A stretch of DNA of 64,000 nucleotides from an uncultured Pseudomonadota bacterium (GCA_903835655.1 CAILNT010000058.1:1-64000), one strand, 5' to 3'; counted from the stretch's first letter, positions 18,275-27,503 are shown. Notes: generated by a model not told the origin, from the letters alone. Program-made: numbers and translations.

Positions 18275-19246
18275 ATGACGAACCCCTGGAAAGACAACAT
18301 CTACCTGCAACGCGAGCAACTCGCGCTGCTGCTGCAAGAGCCGCTCTCCCTGCTTGCGGCGCGCTGCGCGCCCGCCTGGGGCGATCGCGACCGCCTGAAC
18401 GCGGTGCTGCTGGAAGGCTACGCCGAGATCCCCCACTGCTCCTTCCTTTACTGCCTGGGCTTCGACGGCATCCAGATCTGCGACAACATCGGCAAGGACC
18501 GGGGCCGGCCGGCGCCGATTCCCTGCCACTTCGGGCGTGACCGCTCGCAACGGCCGTATATGAAGGAAGCCCTGCCGGCCTGGGGATACCTGCTCTCGGA
18601 TGCCTATATCAGCCTGCTCACGCAGCGGCCTTCGCTCACCGCCTTGCAGATCGTGCGCGATCCGGATGGAACGGCGCTGGGTTACCTGGGCGCGGACTTC
18701 GACCTGCGCAACCTGCCCGCAACCGCCGAACTGTACGAGGAACCTGGACACTGGCGCCAAGTCCGGGGCGACCCGTCGATCCGCAGTTCGGTCTTCCAGC
18801 AATGTCGCATCGACAGCCGGATGGACCTGAACATGGACAAGGGGCTGGCCATCCTGGAGGAACTCCTGACCCGGCGCGGTGTTTTCCAGTGCCAGATACA
18901 CTTTTCCAGCAGTCAGGCGACCATCTGGACGGTGCAGGATCCTTACCGCTATCGCATCCTCGACCAGGAAGCGCTCGCCGATCCGGACATCTGCCTGGTG
19001 TACCCGCTGCAACCCTATCCGGTCGATGCGCTGATCCCGGAGCAGGACATCGGCCGCATCCTCGACCATCTGCGTTCGCTGCGCCTGGCCGACGAGAACA
19101 TCTATCTACGCATGTCCTCGATCAATGTCTTCAACGGCATGGTCAGCCTCACCTTCTCCTGTGACGGCTCGCACTATCTGCGCCACGACGCGTTTCTCGG
19201 CAGCGAAAGCCCGTTCGAATTCGCCGGGCTGGCAGTAGGCGCCTGA
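18275..19246 (+). CDS. PDC-sensor (Cache-like) domain protein without output domain
   Basis: A 323-residue soluble protein. LLEGYAEIPHCSFLYCLGFDGIQICDN, split by family strands, then RSQRPYMKEAL and LSDAYISLLTQRPSLTALQIV followed by GYLGADFDLRNLP follow the order of PDC/Cache ligand-sensor domains. There is no signal peptide, membrane segment or kinase, cyclase or receptor output domain; the second half (from about 190) is unfamiliar. The initial ATG at 18275 is preceded by GATACGTGCC, without a clear ribosome site. It may be a cytoplasmic ligand sensor acting through a partner. The neighbour prkB is separated by a terminator. Confidence 0.6.
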   Translation: MTNPWKDNIYLQREQLALLLQEPLSLLAARCAPAWGDRDRLNAVLLEGYAEIPHCSFLYCLGFDGIQICDNIGKDRGRPAPIPCHFGRDRSQRPYMKEALPAWGYLLSDAYISLLTQRPSLTALQIVRDPDGTALGYLGADFDLRNLPATAELYEEPGHWRQVRGDPSIRSSVFQQCRIDSRMDLNMDKGLAILEELLTRRGVFQCQIHFSSSQATIWTVQDPYRYRILDQEALADPDICLVYPLQPYPVDALIPEQDIGRILDHLRSLRLADENIYLRMSSINVFNGMVSLTFSCDGSHYLRHDAFLGSESPFEFAGLAVGA

Positions 19247-19267
19247 TTCAAGAACCCTCACTCTCCG

Positions 19268-19816
19268 TCAGCGGCCGTAACGCCCTTGCAGGACGGCCTT
19301 GCCCAGCATGTTCTGGTTCAGGAAATAGCCAACCATGGCGGCCGGGCTCGTTTCGTCCAACGGCAGTTTGTCGATCTTCAGCGCATAGACGGTGAAAATA
19401 TAGCGATGCGGCTTGTCGCCGACCGGCGGGCAGGGACCGCCGTAACCGGTCTGGCCGAAGTCGGTGCGGCCTTGCACCGCGCCGGCGGGCATCAGACCGG
19501 CCTTGGGATCACCCGCACCTTTCTTCAGACCGGCCGCATCCGCGGGCAGGTTGAAAACCACCCAGTGCCACCAGCCGCTGCCGGTGGGCGCGTCCGGGTC
19601 GTAAGCGGTCACGGCGTAACTCCTGGTACCCTTGGGCGCCCCCGCCCAGGCCAGTTCCGGCGAGAGGTTGCCGCCCTCGCAGCCAAAGCCTTTGAACACC
19701 TGCTCATGCGCCAGGCGAGCATGGGCCTTGATCTCGGGGCTGGACAGACTGAAGCCGCCAGCCTGGGCGGCGGCGGTCAGTAGTGCGAATAGACCGATGC
19801 AATAGATCTTGAACAT
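19268..19816 (-). CDS. YbhB/YbcL-family PEBP protein, secreted
   Basis: A 182-residue protein with signal peptide MFKIYCIGLFALLTAAAQA. The phosphatidylethanolamine-binding fold is shown by GGNLSPELAWAGAPKGTRSYAVT in sections, AYDPDAPTGSGWWHWVVFNLP, and GYGGPCPPVGDKPHRYIFTVYAL, with the DPDAP and GPCPPxGxxHRYxF motifs of the ligand pocket. Its periplasmic role is unknown for the family. The ATG at 19816 has CGGAG upstream; the longer frame has no such site. Confidence 0.9.
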   Translation of the reverse strand: MFKIYCIGLFALLTAAAQAGGFSLSSPEIKAHARLAHEQVFKGFGCEGGNLSPELAWAGAPKGTRSYAVTAYDPDAPTGSGWWHWVVFNLPADAAGLKKGAGDPKAGLMPAGAVQGRTDFGQTGYGGPCPPVGDKPHRYIFTVYALKIDKLPLDETSPAAMVGYFLNQNMLGKAVLQGRYGR

Positions 19817-19961
19817 GCTGACTCCGAGTTGTTGAACGGTGTGGCAGTGTATCGCCAGTCCGCGGTTCCGTGGCCCCGTGTTCGGCACCCTGGCCAAAGG
19901 CCCAATCTACCGCGTCTACGACTCGGCAGCGTAGCCATGTCCACGGTTCGCCATATTCATT

Positions 19962-20197
19962 CTTGAATCCTCAGTTGGACACGCCCAGGGGTGCGTCTGG
20001 CGAGTTGCCTGGCAAGGCGCGACGACGCGCATGGTCGCTCCCTGCAAGGAGAGGCAGCGGAGTCGTTGGCGGCTCGGCGGGCGTGCAATCGGGTGCGTAG
20101 CGGGTTCACCCAAAGGGGGAGGCGTGATCGAAGGCACAATCCTCAAGGTCCATGGGGCCTCACGGGGGAAAATGAGCGCTCAACTGAGGAATCAAGG
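19962..20197 (-). repeat. MITE-like element, copy 1
   Basis: The ends are CTTGAATCCTCAGTTG (19962-19977) and CAACTGAGGAATCAAG (20181-20196), which agree at 15 of 16 positions as inverted repeats. The reverse complement of the 236-base interior aligns along its whole length with 40345-40566; shared blocks include TTGCAGGGAGCGACCATGCG and CGTCGTCGCGCCTTGCCAG. Read in that common direction, the element ends one base before an ATG at 19960. Confidence 0.72.
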
Positions 20198-20256
20198 TTC
20201 ATGGCCGTAGGCCGCCCCCACTCATGCCAGCCTGGAGTGGCAGGTTTCTGATCGGT

Positions 20257-20340
20257 TACCAACCAACCGACTAGGCTGCCAGAATACGTCGGCCAAGTCT
20301 CTGGCTGCCTCAACCCATCTCCCGAGAGGAGAGGGGAGCT
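20257..20340 (-). repeat. Long inverted repeat, left arm
   Basis: The reverse complement of this 84-base segment aligns with 22188-22270 at roughly 85-90% by eye, with an identical GCAGCCAGAGACTTGGCCG core. The arms point toward each other around the TolC-like gene. Confidence 0.7.
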
Positions 20341-20695
20341 TACCGATCCGGCGGTTTCAACAACTGGACGATGAGCGAACTCCTTCGGCCATTCCAGCAT
20401 ACCGCCTTTCTCGCTGGAATGACGTGGTTGCCGCCCTTCGTCATGCACAGCGTACTCCCACCCGGGATCGGTGGCTTCCGCGACACCAGCGACGAGGATA
20501 TTTCCGCGCACGGAATGCTCATTCGAGACTTCCTGAACAGTTACGCGGCATAAGAATACGATCACTCGGTGGCTACCCGCTTCCTGCCAGTGAACTACCG
20601 ACCGTGGGCTGGCCGTCAAGCCCTCGGCCAGACCGGACGACCGCGCCATGACGCCAACTGGGCTTGAACCTCAACTATCAGGATCGGCTTATCTG

Positions 20696-21943
20696 ATGAA
20701 CCCCATGAGACTCCTGCTGTTTCCTCTCATTTTGCTGAGTCAGGTCGCCTACGCCAATGAGCTAGGCGATCTGCTCCGGATCGTGCTGCTACAGCCGCAG
20801 ATTCGTGCGGCCTCGGGCCAAGGCGATGCCACCACTGGACCCTATCCGAGCAGTGCCGATCTTTCCGCCAGCGGGCATGAATACGTGCATAAGCCGGTGG
20901 TGAGCGCGTTATCACCGATACCTGCGGAGGTCGGCCCGGCCTCTAACCGCATCACCAAGATCGGCGTGGATTACGCACTGCCGGTGGATTTGTTCGGCGT
21001 GATTGCCGCCAGCCGGGAGCGGGCTGGCAAGGATCTGGCCGCCAGCGAACTGCTGCTGCGTCAACAGGCCTTGCTCAGACTGCACCAGACGAGCAATGCC
21101 TATTTCACCCTTCAAGCACTGCAACAGCAGCGCGAGGCCCTGGCTGTGGCCAAGAAACGTGTGGCAGCGACCGTGATGCGCGTGAAAAGGGCAATAGAAC
21201 TGGGCAATGCACCCGGCAGTGACGCCCGCTCCGTGGGAAGTGAGTTGGCGCGCCTGGAAGCGGACCAGGCCAAGTTCGACGAGGCCATACGCCGGGCTCA
21301 AACCGACCTGGACGAAACGAGTGGACGGAAAGGGTTTCAGCCTGCTGCAACAGTCACCGCCATCCCTGCCTGGGAGGCGTCCATTGAGGAAACCCTGCCG
21401 ACCCGCATCGCCCAGGCACGCGAGGATGCGGCCCGTGCACGGGCCGAGGAATCCCGCCGCGCGTTGAAACCCAGCCTGACCGTCGAGGCAGGTTATGCCC
21501 ACAACCTGGGCGCCGGAGACAACCGCGACATCTGGGCGTTGGGCGGCGTAGTCAACATCCCACTAGGGGGTTCTTCCAAACGCGAGGCCGATGCGCAACG
21601 CCTCAAAGCCGAAGAGGCGCGGGAACAAAGTGAGGCCGCCCGACGCGAAGGCGTGCGCCAGCTAGCCGCCTTGCATGCCGCTTTCGACGCCGCCCTGGCG
21701 GATGCCCTGGCTCTGGAACAGGGAACCGTCGACCGCGAGCAGGTCATCAGATTGCTGACGGGAGTGAAGCGCCTTGATGGCCGGAAGCTGAAGAAACTGT
21801 TGCGTAACGAACGCGATCTGCTCGACACCCGCTATCGACTGGTTCAGGCCTACGCCCGTGCCGCAGTCACTTGGTCGAGCGCCGAAGTGCTGGTCGGCAT
21901 GGCGCCGGAAACCTATATCGCCCGCTGGGATGCAACCCCCTGA
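20696..21943 (+). CDS. TolC/CzcC-like outer-membrane efflux protein, orphan
   Basis: A 415-residue protein. It begins MNPMRLLLFPLILLSQVAYA, a signal peptide, at 20696 (20705 is possible). Long heptad-like helices (LLLRQQALLRLHQTSNAYFTL, cut here, and AVAKKRVAATVMRVKRAIELG) alternate with barrel strands such as SLTVEAGYAHN and WALGGVVNIPLGG, which mark the TolC repeat. The first half before the helices is short for the family. No inner-membrane pump or membrane-fusion gene is nearby, so its partner is unknown. The gene lies between inverted 84-base repeats and may have arrived as a unit. Confidence 0.75.
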   Translation: MNPMRLLLFPLILLSQVAYANELGDLLRIVLLQPQIRAASGQGDATTGPYPSSADLSASGHEYVHKPVVSALSPIPAEVGPASNRITKIGVDYALPVDLFGVIAASRERAGKDLAASELLLRQQALLRLHQTSNAYFTLQALQQQREALAVAKKRVAATVMRVKRAIELGNAPGSDARSVGSELARLEADQAKFDEAIRRAQTDLDETSGRKGFQPAATVTAIPAWEASIEETLPTRIAQAREDAARARAEESRRALKPSLTVEAGYAHNLGAGDNRDIWALGGVVNIPLGGSSKREADAQRLKAEEAREQSEAARREGVRQLAALHAAFDAALADALALEQGTVDREQVIRLLTGVKRLDGRKLKKLLRNERDLLDTRYRLVQAYARAAVTWSSAEVLVGMAPETYIARWDATP

Positions 21944-22358
21944 GTCATATGAATCTTGACTCCTAAGGATGAACCGGCTGCAACTTCTGCACTTATACCC
22001 AAAGGTATCGTGAGTTCGATCGACGGGGAAAATCGGGAACGCAGGACCAATTTTCTCGACAGGCATGGCGCCTCTGGCGATACGCCACGGCGCAAATTTG
22101 GGAGATACTGCAACGAACGCGGGCAAGGACGTTTAACGGGCCGAATCCATGGTCCATTTAGTGTGAACGTCGCAATGCGACGCACGAAGCTCCCATCTCC
22201 ATCGGGAGAGGGGTCGGGGCAGCCAGAGACTTGGCCGGCGTATTCTGGCGGCCTGGTCGGTTGGCTGGTAGTTCCCTCAGTGAGGGAAACGGGCATGACC
22301 AGAGATTCATCGTCCGCGGGCGACTTACTCGTCATGCCCGTTATTCCAGGAGGTTCCC
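21944..22358. other. Gene-free spacer with repeats
   Basis: These 415 bases contain the right arm of the long inverted repeat (22188-22270), a hairpin TTCCCTCA/TGAGGGAA at about 22273-22288, and the inverted pair AACGGGCATGAC/GTCATGCCCGTT (22288-22299 with 22331-22342), which ends 16 bases before the TfoX-like start. No gene was found. Confidence 0.6.
22188..22270 (+). repeat. Long inverted repeat, right arm
   Basis: This is the counterpart of 20257-20340 in the opposite orientation. The two arms and the 1.85 kb between them have the shape of a composite cassette carrying the TolC-like gene. Confidence 0.7.
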
Positions 22359-22685
22359 ATGGCGACTCGCCAGAGCACGGTCGATTTCATCCTCGATCAG
22401 ATCACGGATGCGGGCACGGTACACGCCCGGAAAATGTTTGGCGAATACGGGATATTCTGCGACGGCAAGATGGTGGCGCTGGTTTGCGACGATCAACTCT
22501 TCGTGAAGCCCACGGCGGCCGGCAGGCAACGTCTCGGGGAGGGGGTGATCGAGCGCGCCCCATACCCAGGCGCGAAGCCTTGTTTTCTCGTGGCCGGTGA
22601 TCGGTGGGAAGACCGCGCCTGGTTAGCCGATCTCCTCCGCGCCTCCTGTGCCGAACTGCCGCCGCCCAAATCCTCGCGCGCATGA
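22359..22685 (+). CDS. TfoX/Sxy N-terminal-domain protein
   Basis: A 108-residue protein. VHARKMFGEYGIFCDGKMVAL, in two parts, is the hallmark RKMFGxYGxF start of TfoX_N. DDQLFVKPTAAGR and APYPGAKPCFLV complete the domain. Full Sxy/TfoX proteins that control competence have a second domain, absent here; single-domain forms are common and their role is unknown. CCAGGAGGTTCCC just before the ATG gives a strong ribosome site. Confidence 0.88.
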   Translation: MATRQSTVDFILDQITDAGTVHARKMFGEYGIFCDGKMVALVCDDQLFVKPTAAGRQRLGEGVIERAPYPGAKPCFLVAGDRWEDRAWLADLLRASCAELPPPKSSRA

Positions 22686-22745
22686 ACGGCCTGGCATCCC
22701 GCTGCCATGAGGCGGGACCATCCAGGAAGCGTTATCCTGTCAGGG

Positions 22746-23465
22746 ATGAAACCAACCGATCTGCTGAACGAAGTCATCGAGGCGCATGGCGGCCACGCGC
22801 GCTGGCGAGACGTGGACACCATCGAGGCCTCGTTTTCGTCTGGCGGCCTCGCCTTCTCCCTGCATCTCCAGCCTTTGGCCTTGCGGGGGTTGCGGGTCTC
22901 CTTGCGGCCCCACGCCAGGCACCTCGTTTTGCATGGCTATTGCCATGAGGGCTGGAGCGGCGTCTGGACACCAGCGCACGTCAGGATACTCGATGAACGC
23001 GGCACCCTGATCGCCGAACGCCGGGACCCTCGCGCAAGTTTTGCGCGCTTCGACAGGCAGTTTCGCTGGGACAAACTGGATCTGCTGTATTTCGCCGGGT
23101 ACGCCCTCTGGAATTACCTCAGCTTCCCCTTCGTTCTCCAGGAACCGGGCGTCACCCTGATCGAGTCGGCGGGGGATACCGCTTCAGACCAGTTGCGGGT
23201 TCGATTCGACCCGGACCTGCCGACGCATTCGGCGGACCAGACCTTCCATGTCGATGGCGCCAGATTGCTGAAGCGGCACGATTACACCGCCGACGTCATC
23301 GGTCATTGGGCGAAGGCCGCGAATTTCTGCCTGGCCTCGGAGCAAGTCGAGTGCCTGCGCTTCTACACCCGGAGAAGGGTCTATCCGAGAATCGGAGCCC
23401 GAACCGTACTGCCCATGCCAACCCTGGTCTGGATCGAGATCGATGCCATCCGCCTGAGCAGATGA
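22746..23465 (+). CDS. Hypothetical protein
   Basis: A 239-residue protein starting MKPTDLLNEVIEAHGGHARW at 22746 (AGGG just upstream; an earlier in-frame start at 22707 is unlikely). The sequence alternates short strands (IEASFSSGGLAFSLHL, LRVRFDPDLP, FHVDGARLLKRHDYTAD), much like the open barrel of lipoprotein-carrier (LolA-like) domains, but there is no signal peptide and I do not recognise the family. GYALWNYLSFPFVLQEPG looks like a ligand-pocket loop. It is 60 bases after the TfoX-like gene on the same strand. Confidence 0.6.
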   Translation: MKPTDLLNEVIEAHGGHARWRDVDTIEASFSSGGLAFSLHLQPLALRGLRVSLRPHARHLVLHGYCHEGWSGVWTPAHVRILDERGTLIAERRDPRASFARFDRQFRWDKLDLLYFAGYALWNYLSFPFVLQEPGVTLIESAGDTASDQLRVRFDPDLPTHSADQTFHVDGARLLKRHDYTADVIGHWAKAANFCLASEQVECLRFYTRRRVYPRIGARTVLPMPTLVWIEIDAIRLSR

Positions 23466-23474
23466 GGCCGCGGC

Positions 23475-23509
23475 GGTAGCTTGGGCTGAGGGACGAAGCC
23501 CAAGCTACC
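23475..23509. repeat. 13-bp perfect inverted repeat between convergent genes
   Basis: GGTAGCTTGGGCT (23475-23487) pairs perfectly with AGCCCAAGCTACC (23497-23509) around a nine-base loop. It lies between two convergent stop codons and could limit read-through both ways, although neither side has a T-run. Hairpins with TTGGGCT/AGCCCAA arms are common in betaproteobacterial spacers. Confidence 0.65.
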
Positions 23510-23543
23510 GTGCCCATTGCCCGCGTGATCGCGGTGGTCGTCC

Positions 23544-24767
23544 CTACACGTTCGCGGCGACCCCCGGTCCATCGCTGAAATAGCCGGCGTCATACGCCGC
23601 AACGTAACTCTGCCAGTCAGCCGTCACCTGCAAGGCGCAGTTATGCGCGATTTCGCCGATGCGGCGCTTCCATTTCGCTTTCGCGCCGAATGCGATCAAT
23701 TCGTCCGCGATCGCCGAACCATCGCGACCGCCGGCGCGCAAATGTCCCCAGGCGAGGGCGGCGCCCATGCTGGCCATGACGCCGCCCAGGCGCGCCGGTT
23801 TGCCGTCCCAGTGGCTCAGGGCGACGCGATCCTCACTCGGCTGCAAGGCGCGCAGTATGTAAGGCTTCCCCGCCATGCCGACCGCTTGCAGGAAAGCCAT
23901 GGACACCGCCTGTACCCGACGCTGGAGTGCCACGACCCGGTGCGCCTCGCTCTTCCACTCGGGCTGCCGGGCCGTCAGGTAAGGCGACAGTGCGGAGGGC
24001 ATGGCCTGTTTCAGGTCGAGCAGGAAATGGCCGTCCGGGGAGCCGCGGCCCTGGACCAGGATCACATAGCGTTCCACGCCCAGACTGCCGGTGCCGGCGA
24101 TCCTGCGCGCCACATCCAGCACCCGGAAGAAATCCGGATCGTCCTGGCCCGCGGCGAAGCGCTCCATGAAGGCGCCGATCTGCTGCCTTTGGCTTTCCTC
24201 GATCGGCAAAGCCTTGCCCCCGTCGACCCGGAGCGTGCGGTGTTTGCCCTTGAGAAGCGTGCGCGTGGCGAGAAACTCGATGCGGGACCGCGAGCGTATG
24301 GAATCGAACAACGCCCGAACCAGGCCATCGCTGGTTTCCCGCTCCACCCAGCGCGCCTTGCCGGTCGCAAGTTCACGGGCATAGACGTCGAGAAATACCT
24401 GGCACACTCCGGCGAGTTCGGACGGCGCCAGGCCCAACTCCAGCAGCCCCAGACGCACGCTAGCCAGGAAGCGGACCAGGTCCCAGGTGCAAGGTGCCAG
24501 GGCCGCCTCGTCGAAATCGTTCATGTCGAAGTAGGCCAGGCGGTTGTCCGCCTTGTAGCTGCCGAAGTTCTCCAGGTGCAAGTCGCCACAGACCCAGACA
24601 CTCGGCGCTTCCTGAAGGATGCGCGCGGGCGGCAGGCGTTGCTGGAACAGGTGGCAAGTCCCGCGAAAGAAGCTAAAGGCGCTCCCGTGCATCTTGGAAT
24701 ACTTCAAGGCCAGACGCTGCGGATCCCGCCCCTTGTTGAACTTGCGTATCGCCCGCGCCACATCCAT
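23544..24767 (-). CDS. DUF2252 family protein
   Basis: A 407-residue protein. FSFFRGTCHLF, then VWVCGDLHLENFGSYKADN and LAYFDMNDFDEAALAPCTWDLVR (in sections) form the GDxHxxNFG and FDxNDFDE motifs of DUF2252, a group related to aminoglycoside-phosphotransferase-like kinases. The GDLHLENFG and NDFDE residues would be catalytic and metal-binding if the kinase analogy holds. The substrate is unknown. It starts 63 bases after the topoisomerase stop on the same strand. Confidence 0.88.
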   Translation of the reverse strand: MDVARAIRKFNKGRDPQRLALKYSKMHGSAFSFFRGTCHLFQQRLPPARILQEAPSVWVCGDLHLENFGSYKADNRLAYFDMNDFDEAALAPCTWDLVRFLASVRLGLLELGLAPSELAGVCQVFLDVYARELATGKARWVERETSDGLVRALFDSIRSRSRIEFLATRTLLKGKHRTLRVDGGKALPIEESQRQQIGAFMERFAAGQDDPDFFRVLDVARRIAGTGSLGVERYVILVQGRGSPDGHFLLDLKQAMPSALSPYLTARQPEWKSEAHRVVALQRRVQAVSMAFLQAVGMAGKPYILRALQPSEDRVALSHWDGKPARLGGVMASMGAALAWGHLRAGGRDGSAIADELIAFGAKAKWKRRIGEIAHNCALQVTADWQSYVAAYDAGYFSDGPGVAANV

Positions 24768-24830
24768 GCGTTCACCTCAATACCGTCAAAACCGCGCCAG
24801 CGGCCCCAGGAAGCCCGTCCCGAGGACTGC

Positions 24831-27503
24831 TTATTTGACGGCCTTGAGTGCCAGCAATTCCACCGCCTGCTCCAGGGTGACGGCGTCGGGATTCAGGTCG
24901 CGGGGCAGCGTGGCGTTGAGCTTGCCGTGCTGCACATAGGGACCGTAGCGGCCGGACTTGAGGGTGATGGGCTTGCCGTCGGCAGGATGGACGCCGATTT
25001 CCTTGCCAGGCTCGGGGGCGGCGCGTTTGCTCGCACCTTCGCCACGCGGCTCGAACTCGAAGCTGACTTTGCCCGCCTTGTCCCGCACCAGGAAGGCGGA
25101 GAACTTGCGCCGCGTGCGGGCGGAGACGAAACCGGTGAGGAGGTCGGTCTTGCCGCCGTCCTTGCCTTCGGCCAGCAGTTTCTTCATCTGCGCCGGTTCG
25201 ACCGGCTGTTGCAGGATCAGCTTGCCACTGCGGAAATCGCAGGCGCGCTCCGGGCCCACGCTGCGTTCGCAGACGTAGGAATTGCCGTGTTCGAAGACCG
25301 CAGCACCGCACTTGGGGCACTTGCCCAGAGACTCATGGCCGGAGAAATCCACGGGCAAGGCTTCCTCGCCCTCGCGCGGCTGACCGAAATCGAATTCCGG
25401 TGACTGGTCGTCGTTGAGTCGGATTTCGGCGTCGAACGGGCGCCCCATCTTGTTTCTGAAACCGGTGAGCGGCCCGATCTTGCGTGCGGTTAACAAGGTC
25501 TCCATTTCGGTCACTTCGAACTGGCGGCCCGCGACGATCTTCCAGGCGCTCCAGTCGCAGGCCTGGCAGGCGAACTTCTTGTAGTTCTCTTTCACCACGC
25601 CGCCGCATTTCGGACAGGGTGTACCCAGGGTGGCGAAGTCGCCTGGCACCGTATCGGACTCGTAGCGCTTGGCGCGCAGGACGATGTCCTGGGTCAACGC
25701 GGTGATGTGGCTCATGAACTCTTCGCGCGAGAGCTTGCCGCGCTCCAGTTGTGCCAGCTTGTATTCCCATTCACCGGTAAGTTCCGGCGAAGCCAGTTCG
25801 CTCACCCCCAGCCCGCGCAACAGGGTGATCAGCGAGAAGGCCTTGGCGGTGGGCACCAGGTCGCGGCCTTCGCGCAGCATGTAGACCTCGGAGATCAGGT
25901 TCTCGATGATCTGCGCTCGGGTGGCCGGCGTGCCCAGACCGCGCCCGGCCATGGCCGCGCGCAGATCCTCGTCGTCGACCAGCTTGCCCGCTCCTTCCAT
26001 CGCCGAGAGCAAGGTGGCTTCGTTGTAGCGTGCGGGAGGGCGGGTGTGCGCGGCCTTGATCTCGACCGACTCCGTTGCCAGCGTTTCTCCGGGAACCAGG
26101 GGGACGAGCGAGGGCCCGCCGCCGTCTTCATCCTCGACCGCGGCTTCCTTGCCATACACCGCCAGCCAGCCGGCGTTCACCAGCACCTTGCCTTCGGTCT
26201 TGAAGGCTTCCCGGGCGATGCGGGTAATGCGGGTGGTGATCGAATACTCCGCCGCCGGATAGAACACCGCGAGAAAACGCCGGGTGACCAGGTCGTAGAG
26301 CTTCTGTTCGATCTCGTTCAGGGATTTCGGCGGCGTGCCGGTGGGGATGATGGCGAAGTGATCGGAAATCTTGGCGTTGTTGAAGATGCGTTTGTTCGGC
26401 GTGACCCAGTTTTTTTCCAGTATGGTCGCGGCCAGCGGCGCGTAGACCTCGGGCAGGTTGCCCAGCACTTCCTTGACTGTGGGCAGGTAATCCTCGGGCA
26501 GGGCGCGCGCATCGGTACGCGGATAGGTCAGCACCTTGTGCTTTTCGTACAGGGCCTGTGCCAGGCCCAGCGTGGTCTTGGCGGAAAAGCCGAAGCGTCC
26601 GTTGGCCTCGCGCTGCAAGCTGGTGAGATCGTAGAGCAGCGGCGAGAGCTGGGAGGACGGCTTGGTCTCCTCGGTGGCCGTGGCCGGCTGCCCCAGGCAG
26701 GCGGCGCGGATAGCTTCCGCGCGCGGCTGCTCCCAGAGACGGTAGGCGGTGGCGTGCTCGTCGTCCTCGTTCTTCTTGAATTTCTCGTCGAACCAGCGCC
26801 CGGAATATTCGCCCTTTTCTCCGGCGAAGCGCGCCTCCAGTTCCCAGTAGGCGCGCGCCACGAACTTGCGGATACGCTCCTCGCGCTCGACCACGATAGC
26901 CAGTGTGGGGGTCTGGACGCGGCCGACGGTGGTGAGGTGGAAGCCGCCGGTCTTGGAGTTGAAGGCGGTCATCGCCCGAGTGCCATTGATGCCGATCAGC
27001 CAGTCGGACTCGGCGCGGCTGATCGCCGCGGCGCGCAGCCCCGCCATTTCCGAGGCATCGCGCAGGGTATCGAAACCGCTGCGGATCGCGCCCTGAGTCA
27101 TGGATTGCAGCCAGAGGCGGCGCACCGGCTTTTTCGTGGCGCTGTGCTGGGCGATGTAATTGAAGATCAGTTCGCCCTCGCGTCCGGCGTCGCAGGCGTT
27201 GATCAGGCCATCGACATCGCGGCGTTTGATCAATCGCGTCAGCAGCTTGAGCCTATCCTCGGTCTTCTCGACGGGCTTCAAGGCGAAGTGCGGCGGGATC
27301 ACCGGCAGATTCGCGAACGACCATTTGCCACGCTTGACCTCGAACTCCTCCGGCAGGGTCAGTTCGAGCAGGTGGCCGATGGCGGAAGACAGGACGTAGT
27401 GCTCGGACTCGAAATAGTCCTTTTCTTTCTGGAAACCACCCAATGCACGGGCGATGTCCTGAGCGACCGAGGGTTTCTCGGCGATGATGAGTTGTTTGGA
27501 CAC
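24831..27503 (-). CDS. topB: DNA topoisomerase III (type IA)
   Basis: An 890-residue type IA enzyme. LIIAEKPSVAQDIARALGG is the TOPRIM start with its catalytic Glu, and ACDAGREGELIF gives the DxD-like metal site. The active tyrosine lies in LTYPRTDARALPEDY. Two zinc-ribbon modules (CPKCGGVVKENY and CPKCGAAVFEHGN) and a topoisomerase I-like repeat (LKSGRYGPYVQHG) extend the C-terminus well past the 650 residues of E. coli TopB. The GTG at 27503 gives the conserved VSKQLIIAEK start; an ATG at 27566 would overlap smg. The smg-topoisomerase order is conserved in betaproteobacteria. Confidence 0.93.
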   Translation of the reverse strand: MSKQLIIAEKPSVAQDIARALGGFQKEKDYFESEHYVLSSAIGHLLELTLPEEFEVKRGKWSFANLPVIPPHFALKPVEKTEDRLKLLTRLIKRRDVDGLINACDAGREGELIFNYIAQHSATKKPVRRLWLQSMTQGAIRSGFDTLRDASEMAGLRAAAISRAESDWLIGINGTRAMTAFNSKTGGFHLTTVGRVQTPTLAIVVEREERIRKFVARAYWELEARFAGEKGEYSGRWFDEKFKKNEDDEHATAYRLWEQPRAEAIRAACLGQPATATEETKPSSQLSPLLYDLTSLQREANGRFGFSAKTTLGLAQALYEKHKVLTYPRTDARALPEDYLPTVKEVLGNLPEVYAPLAATILEKNWVTPNKRIFNNAKISDHFAIIPTGTPPKSLNEIEQKLYDLVTRRFLAVFYPAAEYSITTRITRIAREAFKTEGKVLVNAGWLAVYGKEAAVEDEDGGGPSLVPLVPGETLATESVEIKAAHTRPPARYNEATLLSAMEGAGKLVDDEDLRAAMAGRGLGTPATRAQIIENLISEVYMLREGRDLVPTAKAFSLITLLRGLGVSELASPELTGEWEYKLAQLERGKLSREEFMSHITALTQDIVLRAKRYESDTVPGDFATLGTPCPKCGGVVKENYKKFACQACDWSAWKIVAGRQFEVTEMETLLTARKIGPLTGFRNKMGRPFDAEIRLNDDQSPEFDFGQPREGEEALPVDFSGHESLGKCPKCGAAVFEHGNSYVCERSVGPERACDFRSGKLILQQPVEPAQMKKLLAEGKDGGKTDLLTGFVSARTRRKFSAFLVRDKAGKVSFEFEPRGEGASKRAAPEPGKEIGVHPADGKPITLKSGRYGPYVQHGKLNATLPRDLNPDAVTLEQAVELLALKAVK

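Larger units (their letters stand above)
19817..20695. other. Gene-poor stretch made largely of repeats
   Basis: These 879 bases hold the terminal-inverted-repeat element at 19962-20197, one arm of the long inverted repeat at 20257-20340, and a small inverted repeat CATTCCAGC/GCTGGAATG (20390-20398 with 20413-20421). A 14-codon frame starts at 19960 on the minus strand directly after the element. I see no convincing gene. Confidence 0.6.
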
